From: Pricia antarctica
Lineage (GTDB): Bacteria; Bacteroidota; Bacteroidia; Flavobacteriales; Flavobacteriaceae
Assembly: GCA_011050085.1 (NCBI GenBank)
Contig: DRGL01000040.1
Location: 82,767-146,766 of the forward strand
Length of the DNA: 64,000 bases
Direction of reading: 5' to 3'
Part shown: one piece after another, positions 27,735-36,136 of the stretch
How positions within the stretch are numbered: position 1 is the first letter of the stretch
Layout: each line of letters opens with the position of its first letter
Notes under the pieces: generated by a model
Told to the model about the DNA's origin: nothing
Database searches by the model: none
Seen by the model: only the letters and a program-made list of their open reading frames with translations
Translations under genes and position numbers: made by a program

Positions 27735-28586
27735 TTACAATAATTTCTGTTTAATGTTCTTCCAGCGTAATTTTCGAACAAACTTACCTTCCTCTTCATT
27801 GATTAAGAAAGGTAATCCAGCTTTTCTGGCCTTTAGAAAGCCGTACAAATTATCTTTGAAGGCCAGTAGTTTCCTTTGTTTCAAAGCCATTTTCGCCGAG
27901 GCTATCGCCGTTATAATAATACCATAGCGCATACGGTACATGGCTATTCCCTGAAGTAATTTTGCCTTTGGATTGTAGGCTTTTCCAGTTGGCCGAAGAT
28001 GCTTGACCTTCAGTTCAGTATCCGTGAAAATCTCATAATCGTGATATTGTGCCAATAACTCATCTGCGGTATCCCAGCCCATGGCACTCCGCAGCCCACC
28101 AATGGATGTAAAGCAAGGCTTGGAGTAGGCCTTAAAGGCACCACGGACATGATTTTTGTCCATTGGATGATTGAGTTGCCATTGATCATTGCCATTCTTT
28201 TCATAGACAAAACCTCCTGCAATACCCACATTGGGATGGCCTTTAAAAATATCGATGATTTTTTCAAAATATATATTGGGTAGAATTAAATCTGCATCCA
28301 ATTTTACTATAATATCATATTGATTATCAAGTAACGCTAATCCTTTGGTAAATGCGTTGATAACCTTACTGCCGGGCATATGTTCCGAAGATGATTCGGT
28401 ATTCAATTTTTGAAAAATGGGGCTCAAGGCTTGAAAAGTATCGATAATGGCTTCCGTACCGTCGGTAGAATTATCATTGACGACCACTACTTTTTCAGGT
28501 TGTACCGTTTGCCGTAAGATAGAATTAAGTGTATCGGCCAAGAAAGCCTCTTCGTTATGCGCCGGGATAATTACGTAATACTTCAT
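27735..28586 (-). CDS. Glycosyltransferase family 2
   Basis: A 283-residue GT-A fold glycosyltransferase. The start VIIPAHNEEAFLADTL and VVVNDNSTDGT (residues about 34-44) form the nucleotide-sugar pocket, and the metal-binding DxD-like motif is KLDADLI (about 97-103). There are no clear membrane helices, so it is a cytosolic or peripheral enzyme using an activated sugar; donor and acceptor unknown. It is third in a minus-strand cassette after a KAS III-like synthase and a SAM methyltransferase, separated from the latter by 143 nt. Confidence 0.9.
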   Translation of the reverse strand: MKYYVIIPAHNEEAFLADTLNSILRQTVQPEKVVVVNDNSTDGTEAIIDTFQALSPIFQKLNTESSSEHMPGSKVINAFTKGLALLDNQYDIIVKLDADLILPNIYFEKIIDIFKGHPNVGIAGGFVYEKNGNDQWQLNHPMDKNHVRGAFKAYSKPCFTSIGGLRSAMGWDTADELLAQYHDYEIFTDTELKVKHLRPTGKAYNPKAKLLQGIAMYRMRYGIIITAIASAKMALKQRKLLAFKDNLYGFLKARKAGLPFLINEEEGKFVRKLRWKNIKQKLL

Positions 28587-28729
28587 GCAAATACGAAGTT
28601 ACAAAAGCACTTTTTCAAAGCCTTAAAGTTTTGCCATAGGTTTGGGAGTTGATATTTCAGGTGCATAGAGGTTACACACTTGATAAATATCTTTGTGTTC
28701 TGAACATAATTTAGCTTTTCAATCGAAAG

Positions 28730-29254
28730 CTAACCCTTTCTTTCGGCGTACACCAAATAATATCTTGGGGTCAAACTTCTTAGAATAGGCCTAACACCTA
28801 TTTTCCCTACGGGATTGGTAAATTTTTTACGGTTTTTAATTTCCCATCCTGATTTTTCGAGCAACCAATCGAACTGCCAATCTTCAAATTCATGATAGTG
28901 GCGGTCCCAAGCGTCTGTCTTACTTTGATAGGCCGATGAAAACCATAGTTTTAGTGGAATGCTGGCAACTAATTTTTGGCACTTGATTTCACGTAATATG
29001 TTAAAAGGAGCTACTAAGTGTTCGAATATTTCAAAGGCAGTGACCACTTCGGCAGAAGATTCCTGAACTGAGGTGAAATCAATATCCAGATCTTCACCCT
29101 TCGTGTTTTCAACAGCAAAACCCTGTTCGACCATAATTTTAGAAAACGGATTTTCAACGCCAAGATCTAAGACTTTTTCTTCGGTGCTAATATGATTTTG
29201 AAGAAAGTCTAAAGTTTGCTGAAAACGTTTACTCGGATAGGTATTCTCGTACAT
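28730..29254 (-). CDS. Class I SAM-dependent methyltransferase
   Basis: A 174-residue Rossmann-fold methyltransferase. Motif I is VLDLGVENPFS (residues about 28-38), with an acid in GEDLDIDF and motif IV-like VVTAFEIFEHLVAPF. Motif I has V-E-N instead of the usual G-x-G, but the DLGVENP form is found in related flavobacterial proteins. The C-terminal EDWQFDWLLEKSGWEI is typical of Methyltransf_11/23-like enzymes. It begins 1 nt after the stop of the KAS III-like gene, so the two are almost certainly translated from one mRNA. Substrate unknown. Confidence 0.85.
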   Translation of the reverse strand: MYENTYPSKRFQQTLDFLQNHISTEEKVLDLGVENPFSKIMVEQGFAVENTKGEDLDIDFTSVQESSAEVVTAFEIFEHLVAPFNILREIKCQKLVASIPLKLWFSSAYQSKTDAWDRHYHEFEDWQFDWLLEKSGWEIKNRKKFTNPVGKIGVRPILRSLTPRYYLVYAERKG

Positions 29255-29255
29255 G

Positions 29256-30311
29256 TCAAATGCTATATACCATGGCGTTGACGTTCATGCCCGCACCTAC
29301 ACTGGCAAATATAACAACATCTCCCTTTTCAACCGCTTGGTCTTTCAGTTTTCCATTTCGCACCATATCGAATAACGTTGGAATCGTGGCAACTGAACTA
29401 TTACCCAAGGTATCTATATTCATGGGCATGATTTGAGGCGGCATTTCTTTATGGTATAGCCCGTAAAATCGCTTTACGATAGCCTCATCCATTTTTTCGT
29501 TGGCCTGATGAATAAAAATCTTTTTTACGGAATCGATGCTCATTCCGCTTTTTTCCAAACAGGATGCCATGGCTTGAGGTACGTGGCTTATCGCAAATTC
29601 GTAGATTCTTCGACCCAGCATTTTGATGTATCTAGTGTCATCAGTTGTGGCTTTGTATGATTTCCCGTAGTGCAAAAAATAGGCTTCCTCAAAGGAATAG
29701 GTGGCACTTTCATGGGCTAGCACACACCCGGAATTTTCTGTGGCCTCGATGACGGTTGCCCCGGCACCGTCTGAATATATCATGGAGTCTCTATCGAAGG
29801 GGTCAACGATTCTTGATAGGGTTTCCGCGCCAATAACGAGGCACTTGCTGGCAATCCCACTTTTAATAAAAGCGTGCGCCTGAATCAGGCCTTCGATCCA
29901 TCCGGGACATCCGAAGAGTAAATCATAAGCTACACATTTCGGGTTCTTGATGCGCAGGTGGTGCTTCACTCGAGTAGCCAAACTCGGTATGGTGTCGCCT
30001 TGACACTGACCGTGGCTTACGTCGCCAAAATTATGGGCGAAGATGATATAATCAAGTTGCTCTTTATCGATTGCTGCATCCGCTATCGCCTTTTCAGCCG
30101 CCAAAAAAGCTATGTCAGAGGTATTAAGGTCGTCTTCGACATAGCGTCTTTCGACGATTCCAGTTATGGCTTTAAATTTTTCGATGATAAGGGGGTTGTC
30201 CTGTTTAAAGGGGGAGCCGTCAGAATTTAGGAACTCTGCGGTTTCAAAGTCTTGGTTGGCAATGACCAGGGAAGGAATATAACTACCTGTTCCTGTGATT
30301 CCGATTTTCAT
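29256..30311 (-). CDS. 3-oxoacyl-ACP synthase III-family protein (KAS III-like)
   Basis: A 351-residue thiolase-fold enzyme of the FabH type that decarboxylatively condenses an acyl-CoA or acyl-ACP with malonyl-ACP. The Cys-His-Asn triad is intact: C135 in LLFGCPGW, H268 in IFIHQANEKM and N304 in TLGNSSVATIP. The sequence is more like secondary-metabolism or aryl-polyene-style FabH paralogues than the housekeeping FabH (D/S insertions near residues 28-40). An upstream extension of the frame (to 30353) is rejected because KIGITGTGSYIP is the natural family start. It opens a cassette with a methyltransferase and a GT2, with 1 nt spacing to the former. Confidence 0.9.
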   Translation of the reverse strand: MKIGITGTGSYIPSLVIANQDFETAEFLNSDGSPFKQDNPLIIEKFKAITGIVERRYVEDDLNTSDIAFLAAEKAIADAAIDKEQLDYIIFAHNFGDVSHGQCQGDTIPSLATRVKHHLRIKNPKCVAYDLLFGCPGWIEGLIQAHAFIKSGIASKCLVIGAETLSRIVDPFDRDSMIYSDGAGATVIEATENSGCVLAHESATYSFEEAYFLHYGKSYKATTDDTRYIKMLGRRIYEFAISHVPQAMASCLEKSGMSIDSVKKIFIHQANEKMDEAIVKRFYGLYHKEMPPQIMPMNIDTLGNSSVATIPTLFDMVRNGKLKDQAVEKGDVVIFASVGAGMNVNAMVYSI

Positions 30312-30424
30312 AAAAGGTTGGTTGATATAAGTTGACCGAGCAATATAAAACAATATTTACCTTTTGTTATGCCCGCATAATACAATATACGACAGCCAGA
30401 AAGATTTCTGCCGCGGTTAAGGCC

Positions 30425-30458
30425 ATAAAAAAGCCCTTCCAGAACTAGGGAAAGGCTT
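30425..30458 (-). terminator. Terminator of gcvP
   Basis: AAGCCCTTCC (30431-30440) pairs with GGGAAAGGCTT (30448-30458) with one internal mismatch; on the minus strand a U-run follows (A's at 30425-30430). It lies 23 nt past the gcvP stop. Confidence 0.75.
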
Positions 30459-30480
30459 ATAACCCTTACGTATATTACGT

Positions 30481-33333
30481 TTAGTCTACTTCTGCGTAGG
30501 CCTCGATGGGTGCGCAGGTACATATTAAATTACGGTCTCCATACGCATCATCAACACGTCGTACCGCTGGCCAAAACTTATTTTCAGAAACATATGGAAG
30601 TGGGAATGCCGCTTTTTGACGACTGTACGGGAAGTCCCAATCATCACTAGTTAGCATTTCCAACGTATGTGGTGCATTTTTTAGCACATTGTTCGGTTCA
30701 TCGGCAGATGTGGTATCGATTTCTTCCCGTATGGAAAGTAGTGCTTCACAAAAGCGGTCAAGTTCGGCTAAACTTTCACTTTCGGTAGGTTCGATCATTA
30801 CCGTTCCTGCAACGGGGAAGGAGACGGTCGGGGCATGAAAGCCATAATCCATCAACCGCTTTGCGATGTCGGTGACTTCGATACCATGATCTTTAAACGG
30901 TCGGCAGTCAATAATCATTTCATGGGCTGCCCTTCCTTTTTCACCGGTATATAGCACCTCGAACTTACCGCTTAATCTGTGCTTAATATAATTGGCGTTT
31001 AAGATGGCGATTTCTGTCGAACGTCGGAGGCCTTCCTCACCCAACATTTTGATGTATCCATATGAAATAAGACACACGGAAGAACTACCCCAAGGAGCCG
31101 CTGAAATAGCCTCTATAGCGTTCTCTCCTCCGGTCTTGATAACTGGATTGCTTGGTAAGAACGGTACCAACTGTTCGGCAACACATATAGGGCCTACTCC
31201 AGGTCCACCACCGCCATGGGGTATGGCAAATGTCTTGTGGAGGTTAAGGTGACATACATCGGCGCCAATTTTACCCGGATTGGTCAGTCCGACCTGGGCG
31301 TTCATATTGGCACCGTCCATATATACTTGCCCGCCATGATAATGAATCAATTGGGTAATCTGCATAATTGACGATTCAAAAACGCCATGGGTAGAGGGGT
31401 AGGTCACCATCAACGCGGCAAGATTATCGGAATGTTTCGTCACTTTTTCCTCAAGGTCGGCGACATCGATATTTCCTTTTTCATCAGTTTTGGTCACTAC
31501 CACTTGCATTCCGGCCATTACGGCAGATGCGGGGTTCGTACCGTGAGCTGAAGCTGGAATAATGCAAATATTTCTGTGTGCCTCGTTACGTGATTTGTGG
31601 TAGGCTCGTATTACCATCAGTCCGGCATACTCGCCTTGGGCCCCTGAATTGGGTTGTAACGACGTACCGGCAAATCCGGTAATGGTGGTCAAATCTTTGG
31701 CCAATTCCTTTAGAACGATTTGATAGCCTTCAGCCTGCTCAATGGGAACAAAAGGATGGATATTGCCCCATCGGGCCATACTCAACGCAAACATTTCGGA
31801 AGCAGCGTTTAACTTCATGGTGCAGCTTCCCAAAGCAATCATTGAATGATTGAGGGATAAATCTTTGCGCTCCAGTTTTTTGATGTAGCGCATCAATTCG
31901 GTCTCGGAATGATACGAATTGAAGACTTTGTTCTGTAAAAAGTCTGTTTTTCTTCGCAGTGCTTCCACAACCGCACTATTTTTCAACAATACGCTTGTAC
32001 TCACAAAATCCTTTCCTAAGGTTTCGGAAAAAACAGCAACAATTTGGTCAAGGTCTTTGAGTGAAGTTGCCTCATTTACGGCAATGGACACGGTTTCCTC
32101 GTCAACATATAGAAAATTCACTGCATGTTTCTCCGCAATCGGTCGAAGCACTTTGGTATCGGTCTTGACCGTAATGGTATCGAAATAGGAGGTATTTATT
32201 TGGTATAGGCCTAATTTTTCAAGGCTATCGGCCAAAGTTACCGCGGTCGAATGCACTTTCTTAGCAATATAATCCAATCCTTTAGGACCATGGTAGACTG
32301 CGTACATGCCGGCCATCACCGCTAGCAATACCTGAGCGGTACAGATGTTCGAAGTTGCCTTATCGCGTTTGATATGTTGTTCCCTGGTCTGTAGGGCCAT
32401 GCGCAGGGCGGGCTTGCCATCTACATCCTTGGTTACCCCTATAATACGGCCAGGGATATTTCTTTTATACTGTTCCCGAGTCGCAAAAAATGCGGCATGT
32501 GGTCCGCCATATCCTAAGGGTATACCAAACCGTTGTGTGGTGCCAACAACGACATCGACGCCCCATTCTCCCGGAGGTGTTATTAGAACAAGGCTAAGAA
32601 TATCAGCGGCCACGGCGATTTTAATATCGTTTTCTTTTGCTTTAGTAACGAAATCCCCATAATCATGAATTTGTCCGTGCTTACCTGGATATTGTAGTAA
32701 AGCTCCGTAATAATCATTTTTGAAGGTAAATTCCTCATGATTTCCTGCGACCAGTTCGATGCCGAGCGGGGTGGCCCTAGTCTTCAAAAGGGAAAGTGTC
32801 TGGGGTAAAATTTCTTCGGATACAAAGAATTTCAGGATAGAATTCTTTTTTTGGTCACGGCTACGTAGGTCAAAGAGCATCGTCATAGCCTCCGCAGCGG
32901 CCGTGCTCTCGTCCAAAAGTGAGGCATTGGCCAGTTCCATACCTGTTAGGTCGGAAACTACCGTTTGAAAATTCAAGAGCGCTTCTAGTCTGCCTTGGGC
33001 AATTTCGGCTTGATAAGGAGTGTATGCCGTATACCATCCCGGATTTTCCAGAATATTTCTTTTAATCACGGAGGGAGTGAGACTTTCATGATAGCCCAGA
33101 CCAATATAGGAACGGAACAGCTTATTCTTTTCGGAAAGTTCTTGCATGTGCGCCAGAAATTTGTGTTCACTCATTGCTGGCTCCAAATCTAGCGGATTTT
33201 CAAGACGGATTCCCTCTGGAAGAGTTTCAAAAATCAATTGTTCAACACTATCTGCGCCAATAGTCTCGAGCATATGAGTAAGGTCGTCTTTCGTAATGCC
33301 TATATGGCGCGATGCAAATAAATCTGTTCTCAT
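30481..33333 (-). CDS. gcvP: Glycine dehydrogenase (decarboxylating), P protein
   Basis: A 950-residue single-chain P protein of the glycine cleavage system, which decarboxylates glycine and passes the aminomethyl group to the lipoyl H protein. The N-terminal half (about 1-450) resembles the alpha subunit and the C-terminal half the beta subunit of two-chain forms. The PLP Lys is K700 in HLNLHKTF, followed by the glycine-rich PHGGGGPG. Other family segments include FFATREQYKRNIPGR and SANICTAQ-like TSNICTAQVLLA. The other gcv genes are not in the window. It is transcribed alone and ends in a terminator. Confidence 0.98.
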   Translation of the reverse strand: MRTDLFASRHIGITKDDLTHMLETIGADSVEQLIFETLPEGIRLENPLDLEPAMSEHKFLAHMQELSEKNKLFRSYIGLGYHESLTPSVIKRNILENPGWYTAYTPYQAEIAQGRLEALLNFQTVVSDLTGMELANASLLDESTAAAEAMTMLFDLRSRDQKKNSILKFFVSEEILPQTLSLLKTRATPLGIELVAGNHEEFTFKNDYYGALLQYPGKHGQIHDYGDFVTKAKENDIKIAVAADILSLVLITPPGEWGVDVVVGTTQRFGIPLGYGGPHAAFFATREQYKRNIPGRIIGVTKDVDGKPALRMALQTREQHIKRDKATSNICTAQVLLAVMAGMYAVYHGPKGLDYIAKKVHSTAVTLADSLEKLGLYQINTSYFDTITVKTDTKVLRPIAEKHAVNFLYVDEETVSIAVNEATSLKDLDQIVAVFSETLGKDFVSTSVLLKNSAVVEALRRKTDFLQNKVFNSYHSETELMRYIKKLERKDLSLNHSMIALGSCTMKLNAASEMFALSMARWGNIHPFVPIEQAEGYQIVLKELAKDLTTITGFAGTSLQPNSGAQGEYAGLMVIRAYHKSRNEAHRNICIIPASAHGTNPASAVMAGMQVVVTKTDEKGNIDVADLEEKVTKHSDNLAALMVTYPSTHGVFESSIMQITQLIHYHGGQVYMDGANMNAQVGLTNPGKIGADVCHLNLHKTFAIPHGGGGPGVGPICVAEQLVPFLPSNPVIKTGGENAIEAISAAPWGSSSVCLISYGYIKMLGEEGLRRSTEIAILNANYIKHRLSGKFEVLYTGEKGRAAHEMIIDCRPFKDHGIEVTDIAKRLMDYGFHAPTVSFPVAGTVMIEPTESESLAELDRFCEALLSIREEIDTTSADEPNNVLKNAPHTLEMLTSDDWDFPYSRQKAAFPLPYVSENKFWPAVRRVDDAYGDRNLICTCAPIEAYAEVD

Positions 33334-33356
33334 GAAAAGGGCTTTAAAAGAAGTTG

Positions 33357-33364
33357 CAAATTTA
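33357..33364 (-). promoter_or_regulatory. Candidate -7 box (TAAATTTG) for gcvP
   Basis: The minus strand reads TAAATTTG 23 nt before the gcvP ATG, matching TAnnTTTG; no -33 TTG at the usual distance. Confidence 0.45.
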
Positions 33365-33448
33365 AGGATTTATAGCCTGAAATCCATAGATTATCGCTGT
33401 AGGCAAAGAAAGTTTTAAACCAAAAACAGAAGTTATTAACGGGTTGCC

Positions 33449-33456
33449 TACTTTTG
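33449..33456 (+). promoter_or_regulatory. -7 box (TACTTTTG) 4 nt before a start codon (possible leaderless mRNA)
   Basis: TACTTTTG is followed by TTTC and then the ATG at 33461. In Bacteroidota the transcription start is a few nt after the box, so the mRNA would begin at or next to the ATG. Confidence 0.5.
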
Positions 33457-33460
33457 TTTC

Positions 33461-34282
33461 ATGCCTAATTTGCACCGTATTTTTAGCTTTTATCTGGACG
33501 CCAGTATTCACGTTGCCTTGGCCATTTTGGCCTTGGTTCATGTCACCTGTATTAGCTTAAACATTCCGGTTGATACACATCTGGGTTGGTTTCTGTTTTT
33601 TGGATCGATATCCTGCTATAATTTTGTGAAATATGGGGTCGAAGCCGAGAAGTATATTTTGGTAACCGATATACACCAAAAACACATACAAGGAATCAGT
33701 TTACTGGCCTTGATCGTCGCGCTTTATCATAGTTATTTTCTAAGCTTGCCAGTCTTTTTAGGGATTGCTGTACTTGTTGTCTTGACCGGGCTATATGCCA
33801 TACCGCTATTACCCCGTGCGCGAAATCTTCGAAGTTTAGGAGGCTTGAAAATTTTTGTGGTGGCCGTTGTTTGGGCAGGGTCGACCGTAATCTTGCCGGT
33901 AATTTCAGTGGAACAATATATTTCTTGGGATGTTCAGATAGAAACCGTGCAACGTTTTATATTGGTCTTGATTCTGCTGGTGCCTTTTGAGATTCGCGAC
34001 CTCGCCTTTGATAGTATTGAATTAATAACCTTGCCCCAACGTTTTGGGATACTAAATACAAAGATTATCGGAGGCGCTGCCATTGTTCCTTTTTATTGTA
34101 TAGCGTGGCTTAAAGATGATGTCAGTACGGCGGAGTTGGTTGCAAACGGAATTATTTCCCTGATTTTGGGGATATTGATTTGGAATACAAATAAGGAGAG
34201 GCCAGCTTATTTTGCGTCTTTCTTCGTTGAAGCGGTTCCTATATTTTGGTGGATTATACTTCTGATTATTACAAATTATTAA
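33461..34282 (+). CDS. UbiA-like polytopic membrane protein
   Basis: A 273-residue membrane protein with about eight hydrophobic segments. The layout and the segment FEIRDLAFDSIE (around residue 180-191), which resembles the second Asp-rich motif of UbiA prenyltransferases, suggest that superfamily. The first motif, usually NDxxDxxxD, is replaced by CYNFVKYGVEAE, without its acids in place, so prenyl transfer is doubtful. It is transcribed from its own box, divergent from gcvP, and its end overlaps the convergent anti-sigma gene by 4 nt. Function unknown; the UbiA link is inference. Confidence 0.65.
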   Translation: MPNLHRIFSFYLDASIHVALAILALVHVTCISLNIPVDTHLGWFLFFGSISCYNFVKYGVEAEKYILVTDIHQKHIQGISLLALIVALYHSYFLSLPVFLGIAVLVVLTGLYAIPLLPRARNLRSLGGLKIFVVAVVWAGSTVILPVISVEQYISWDVQIETVQRFILVLILLVPFEIRDLAFDSIELITLPQRFGILNTKIIGGAAIVPFYCIAWLKDDVSTAELVANGIISLILGILIWNTNKERPAYFASFFVEAVPIFWWIILLIITNY

Positions 34283-34509
34283 AATTCTTCCTTTAAAATT
34301 TCTTTCATTTTCTTTTTATCAGTTTCGCTGAGACTACGAAGATCTGCCTGCTGACAAAGGGAAGTAAGTCTTGAATTTTGCCGTGAAAATTCTGGGCAGT
34401 TTTTACAAACAAAAAGATGAAACTTTAGTTTCAGTCTTTCTAGAAAGGTAGCTTCCCGATATTGGACCTTGTTACAGATTAAAGCAGCTTTTTTACAAGA
34501 AATCATCAT
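34279..34509 (-). CDS. Putative zinc-type anti-sigma factor
   Basis: A 76-residue cytosolic protein beginning at the ATG that overlaps the sigma gene's TGA (ATGA), so the two are translationally coupled. It carries H31-x3-C35-x2-C38 (HLFVCKNC), the zinc-binding anti-sigma signature, plus C5 and C12. No membrane segment is present, so it would be a soluble anti-sigma factor. The frame extends upstream into the sigma gene, but those codons belong to the latter. It is the partner of the ECF sigma by position and motif. Its last bases overlap the UbiA-like gene on the other strand. Confidence 0.75.
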   Translation of the reverse strand: MMISCKKAALICNKVQYREATFLERLKLKFHLFVCKNCPEFSRQNSRLTSLCQQADLRSLSETDKKKMKEILKEEF

Positions 34510-35066
34510 GGTTTGAACCAGTTTTGGTTTAGGCAGCCCATCAAGGTAGTTCTTGCCCGATGGATCATAACCCAAAGGTTAGACGGGTTGATGTCAAGTT
34601 CATTACAAATAGTTTCCGTATCCATTTCCTGAATGGTTTTCATGGAAAAAACTAAGGCTTGTTTCTTTGGTAGTTTGGCGATACAGGCATGAATGGCCAG
34701 ACCAAGCTCTTTATTCTCGATGGCGTCCGTTTCAAAAGAGCTAAAGGGGTCCGCAATCTGCTCTTCAAGCCAATCCCCTTGGGAATCGGTGTGTACGCTA
34801 TAATCCATTCGTACTTCTGCCCTGCCTTTTTTTGAGTTGGTTTTACGGTAATGGTCAATTACTTTTCTTTTCAGAATGGCGATAAGCCAAGTGCGTTCAG
34901 CTGCTTCTCCTTTATAATTTTTTGCCGATTTGAGCCCCGCTAAAAAAGTTTCCTGTACTAGATCTTTTGCAATTTCTGCATCATTTACACGACCTATCGT
35001 ATAATTGAATAGATAATCGGCGTAGGAATCAATCCATTTTTCCGGATGCAATACGTGCTCGGTCAT
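34506..35066 (-). CDS. ECF-type RNA polymerase sigma factor
   Basis: A 186-residue sigma-70-family factor with region 2 (about residues 12-80: DYLFNYTIGRVNDAEIAKDLVQETFLAGL and WLIAILKRKVIDHYRK) and region 4 (about 125-180: LPKKQALVFSMKTIQEMDTETICNELDINPSNLWVMIHRAR). It would direct RNA polymerase to a dedicated set of promoters; the signal and regulon are not deducible. A soluble zinc anti-sigma factor overlaps its stop codon. The linker has an unusual acidic stretch (about residues 90-115). Confidence 0.95.
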   Translation of the reverse strand: MTEHVLHPEKWIDSYADYLFNYTIGRVNDAEIAKDLVQETFLAGLKSAKNYKGEAAERTWLIAILKRKVIDHYRKTNSKKGRAEVRMDYSVHTDSQGDWLEEQIADPFSSFETDAIENKELGLAIHACIAKLPKKQALVFSMKTIQEMDTETICNELDINPSNLWVMIHRARTTLMGCLNQNWFKP

Positions 35067-35083
35067 TTTGTCTTTATCGTCCC

Positions 35084-35091
35084 CAAAGGTA
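35084..35091 (-). promoter_or_regulatory. Candidate -7 box (TACCTTTG) for the sigma/anti-sigma pair
   Basis: The minus strand reads TACCTTTG 17 nt before the sigma ATG, matching TAnnTTTG; no -33 TTG seen. Confidence 0.45.
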
Positions 35092-35160
35092 AATGATTTT
35101 GTCTAAATTGCTTTCATTCAATTTTATGGATCACTTTCAAGAGTTTATCCCCTTAATTTA

Positions 35161-35168
35161 TATTTTTG
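35161..35168 (+). promoter_or_regulatory. Candidate -7 box (TATTTTTG) for the rhodanese gene
   Basis: TATTTTTG lies 15 nt before the ATG at 35184 and overlaps the alternative TTG start at 35166, so it favours the ATG. Confidence 0.5.
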
Positions 35169-35183
35169 AACCAAATTATAATT

Positions 35184-35546
35184 ATGAAGTTATACATATT
35201 AGGCCTTTTATTTTGTTCTGTTTTTTTCGGATATGCCCAGAGTAAGGCAAAGCCTATAACAGAGTTAACAGGGAATGAAATCAGCAATGGGATATTTATT
35301 GATGTACGCACTCCAGAGGAGTTTGGAACAGGCCATCTTGATAAGGCTACAAACGTAAATTGGCTTGGAGCGGATTTTACGGAACGTATAGCGGCTCTTA
35401 AAATTGATAAGGATGAAACGGTATATCTGTATTGTAAAAAAGGCGGTCGTAGTACAAAGGCGGCACAACAGCTCGACAGTTTAGGTTATAAAAACGTAGT
35501 AAATCTTTTAGGCGGTTATGATGCCTATCAAGAAAATAAAGATTGA
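35184..35546 (+). CDS. Periplasmic rhodanese-like protein
   Basis: A 120-residue single-domain rhodanese with a signal peptide (cut after GYAQ, about residue 19). The rhodanese fold is shown by FIDVRTPEEFGTGHLDKATNVNW and the active-site loop YCKKGGRST with Cys84, which would carry a persulfide. It is therefore a periplasmic sulfur-handling protein or phage-shock PspE-like enzyme. It is divergent from the sigma gene, whose promoter lies about 70-100 nt away. The physiological acceptor is unknown. Confidence 0.92.
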   Translation: MKLYILGLLFCSVFFGYAQSKAKPITELTGNEISNGIFIDVRTPEEFGTGHLDKATNVNWLGADFTERIAALKIDKDETVYLYCKKGGRSTKAAQQLDSLGYKNVVNLLGGYDAYQENKD

Positions 35547-35614
35547 GTATTCAAACGTCCTTATTTCTTATTTTTTTCAGAGTTTCATCAAAAAAAAGAT
35601 GAGTTCTGCAGAAG

Positions 35615-36136
35615 CTAGAGTAAGGTGTCTGCGACTTCTTGCCAATTGTTTACACGTTCGAAACCAGTCGTATGAATATTGTGGGGGGAGGTAAAAAGTA
35701 ATGACCTTCCCTGAAATTCCGTCAGATTGTAACTTCTATCATCTATTAGAATATCGCCTTTCAAAATATGTTTGTGACCACAAAGAATACGTCGTTGCCA
35801 AGGTATAAAGGGGAAATGGACATCTAGCCATTCTGATTTTTCCTCAAGGGAATTCGGAAATTGCATTGCAGCCGAAGCGATATAAACCTCATATTTTTCG
35901 TTCAGCGCCTCTAATACAGTTTGACTATCGAGAATTGGATTCAAATTGCGAAAAAAGCCTCGATTGCGCGCATGATCTTTTACGCTTGTCTGTCTCTCTT
36001 CGGGTACCGTGTGCCAAACTTCTTTACCCATACAAGTTTCTAGGGAAAGATTTTCTTCATAATCACGATTGTAAATTTCGACGTGCGCCCCATACGTATC
36101 CGCCATTACTTCGTCCATATCTACAAAAAGAATCAT
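35615..36136 (-). CDS. 5'(3')-deoxyribonucleotidase (NT5C-like HAD phosphatase)
   Basis: A 173-residue HAD-superfamily phosphatase. Motif I is FVDMDEVMADT (residues about 4-14), with the nucleophile Asp6 and acid Asp8; motif II is SA in IASAAMQF, and the loop with K and D is KGDILIDDRSYN (about 125-136). This is the pattern of the NT5C/YorS type enzymes that dephosphorylate deoxyribonucleoside monophosphates. There is no signal peptide. It is convergent with the rhodanese gene. Exact nucleotide preference is unknown. Confidence 0.87.
   Translation of the reverse strand: MILFVDMDEVMADTYGAHVEIYNRDYEENLSLETCMGKEVWHTVPEERQTSVKDHARNRGFFRNLNPILDSQTVLEALNEKYEVYIASAAMQFPNSLEEKSEWLDVHFPFIPWQRRILCGHKHILKGDILIDDRSYNLTEFQGRSLLFTSPHNIHTTGFERVNNWQEVADTLL

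Noticed and set aside
27679..27927. 82-codon plus-strand frame
   Set aside because: Antisense to the 3' end of the GT2 gene, which is clearly the real coding strand.
30312..30353. Longer start of the KAS III-like gene
   Set aside because: The extension has no family resemblance; the internal ATG starts directly with the typical KIGITGTGSYIP.
35575..35612. CATC-A8-GATG hairpin at the convergent rhodanese/nucleotidase ends
   Set aside because: Five-bp stem with an A-only loop; too weak to call a terminator.
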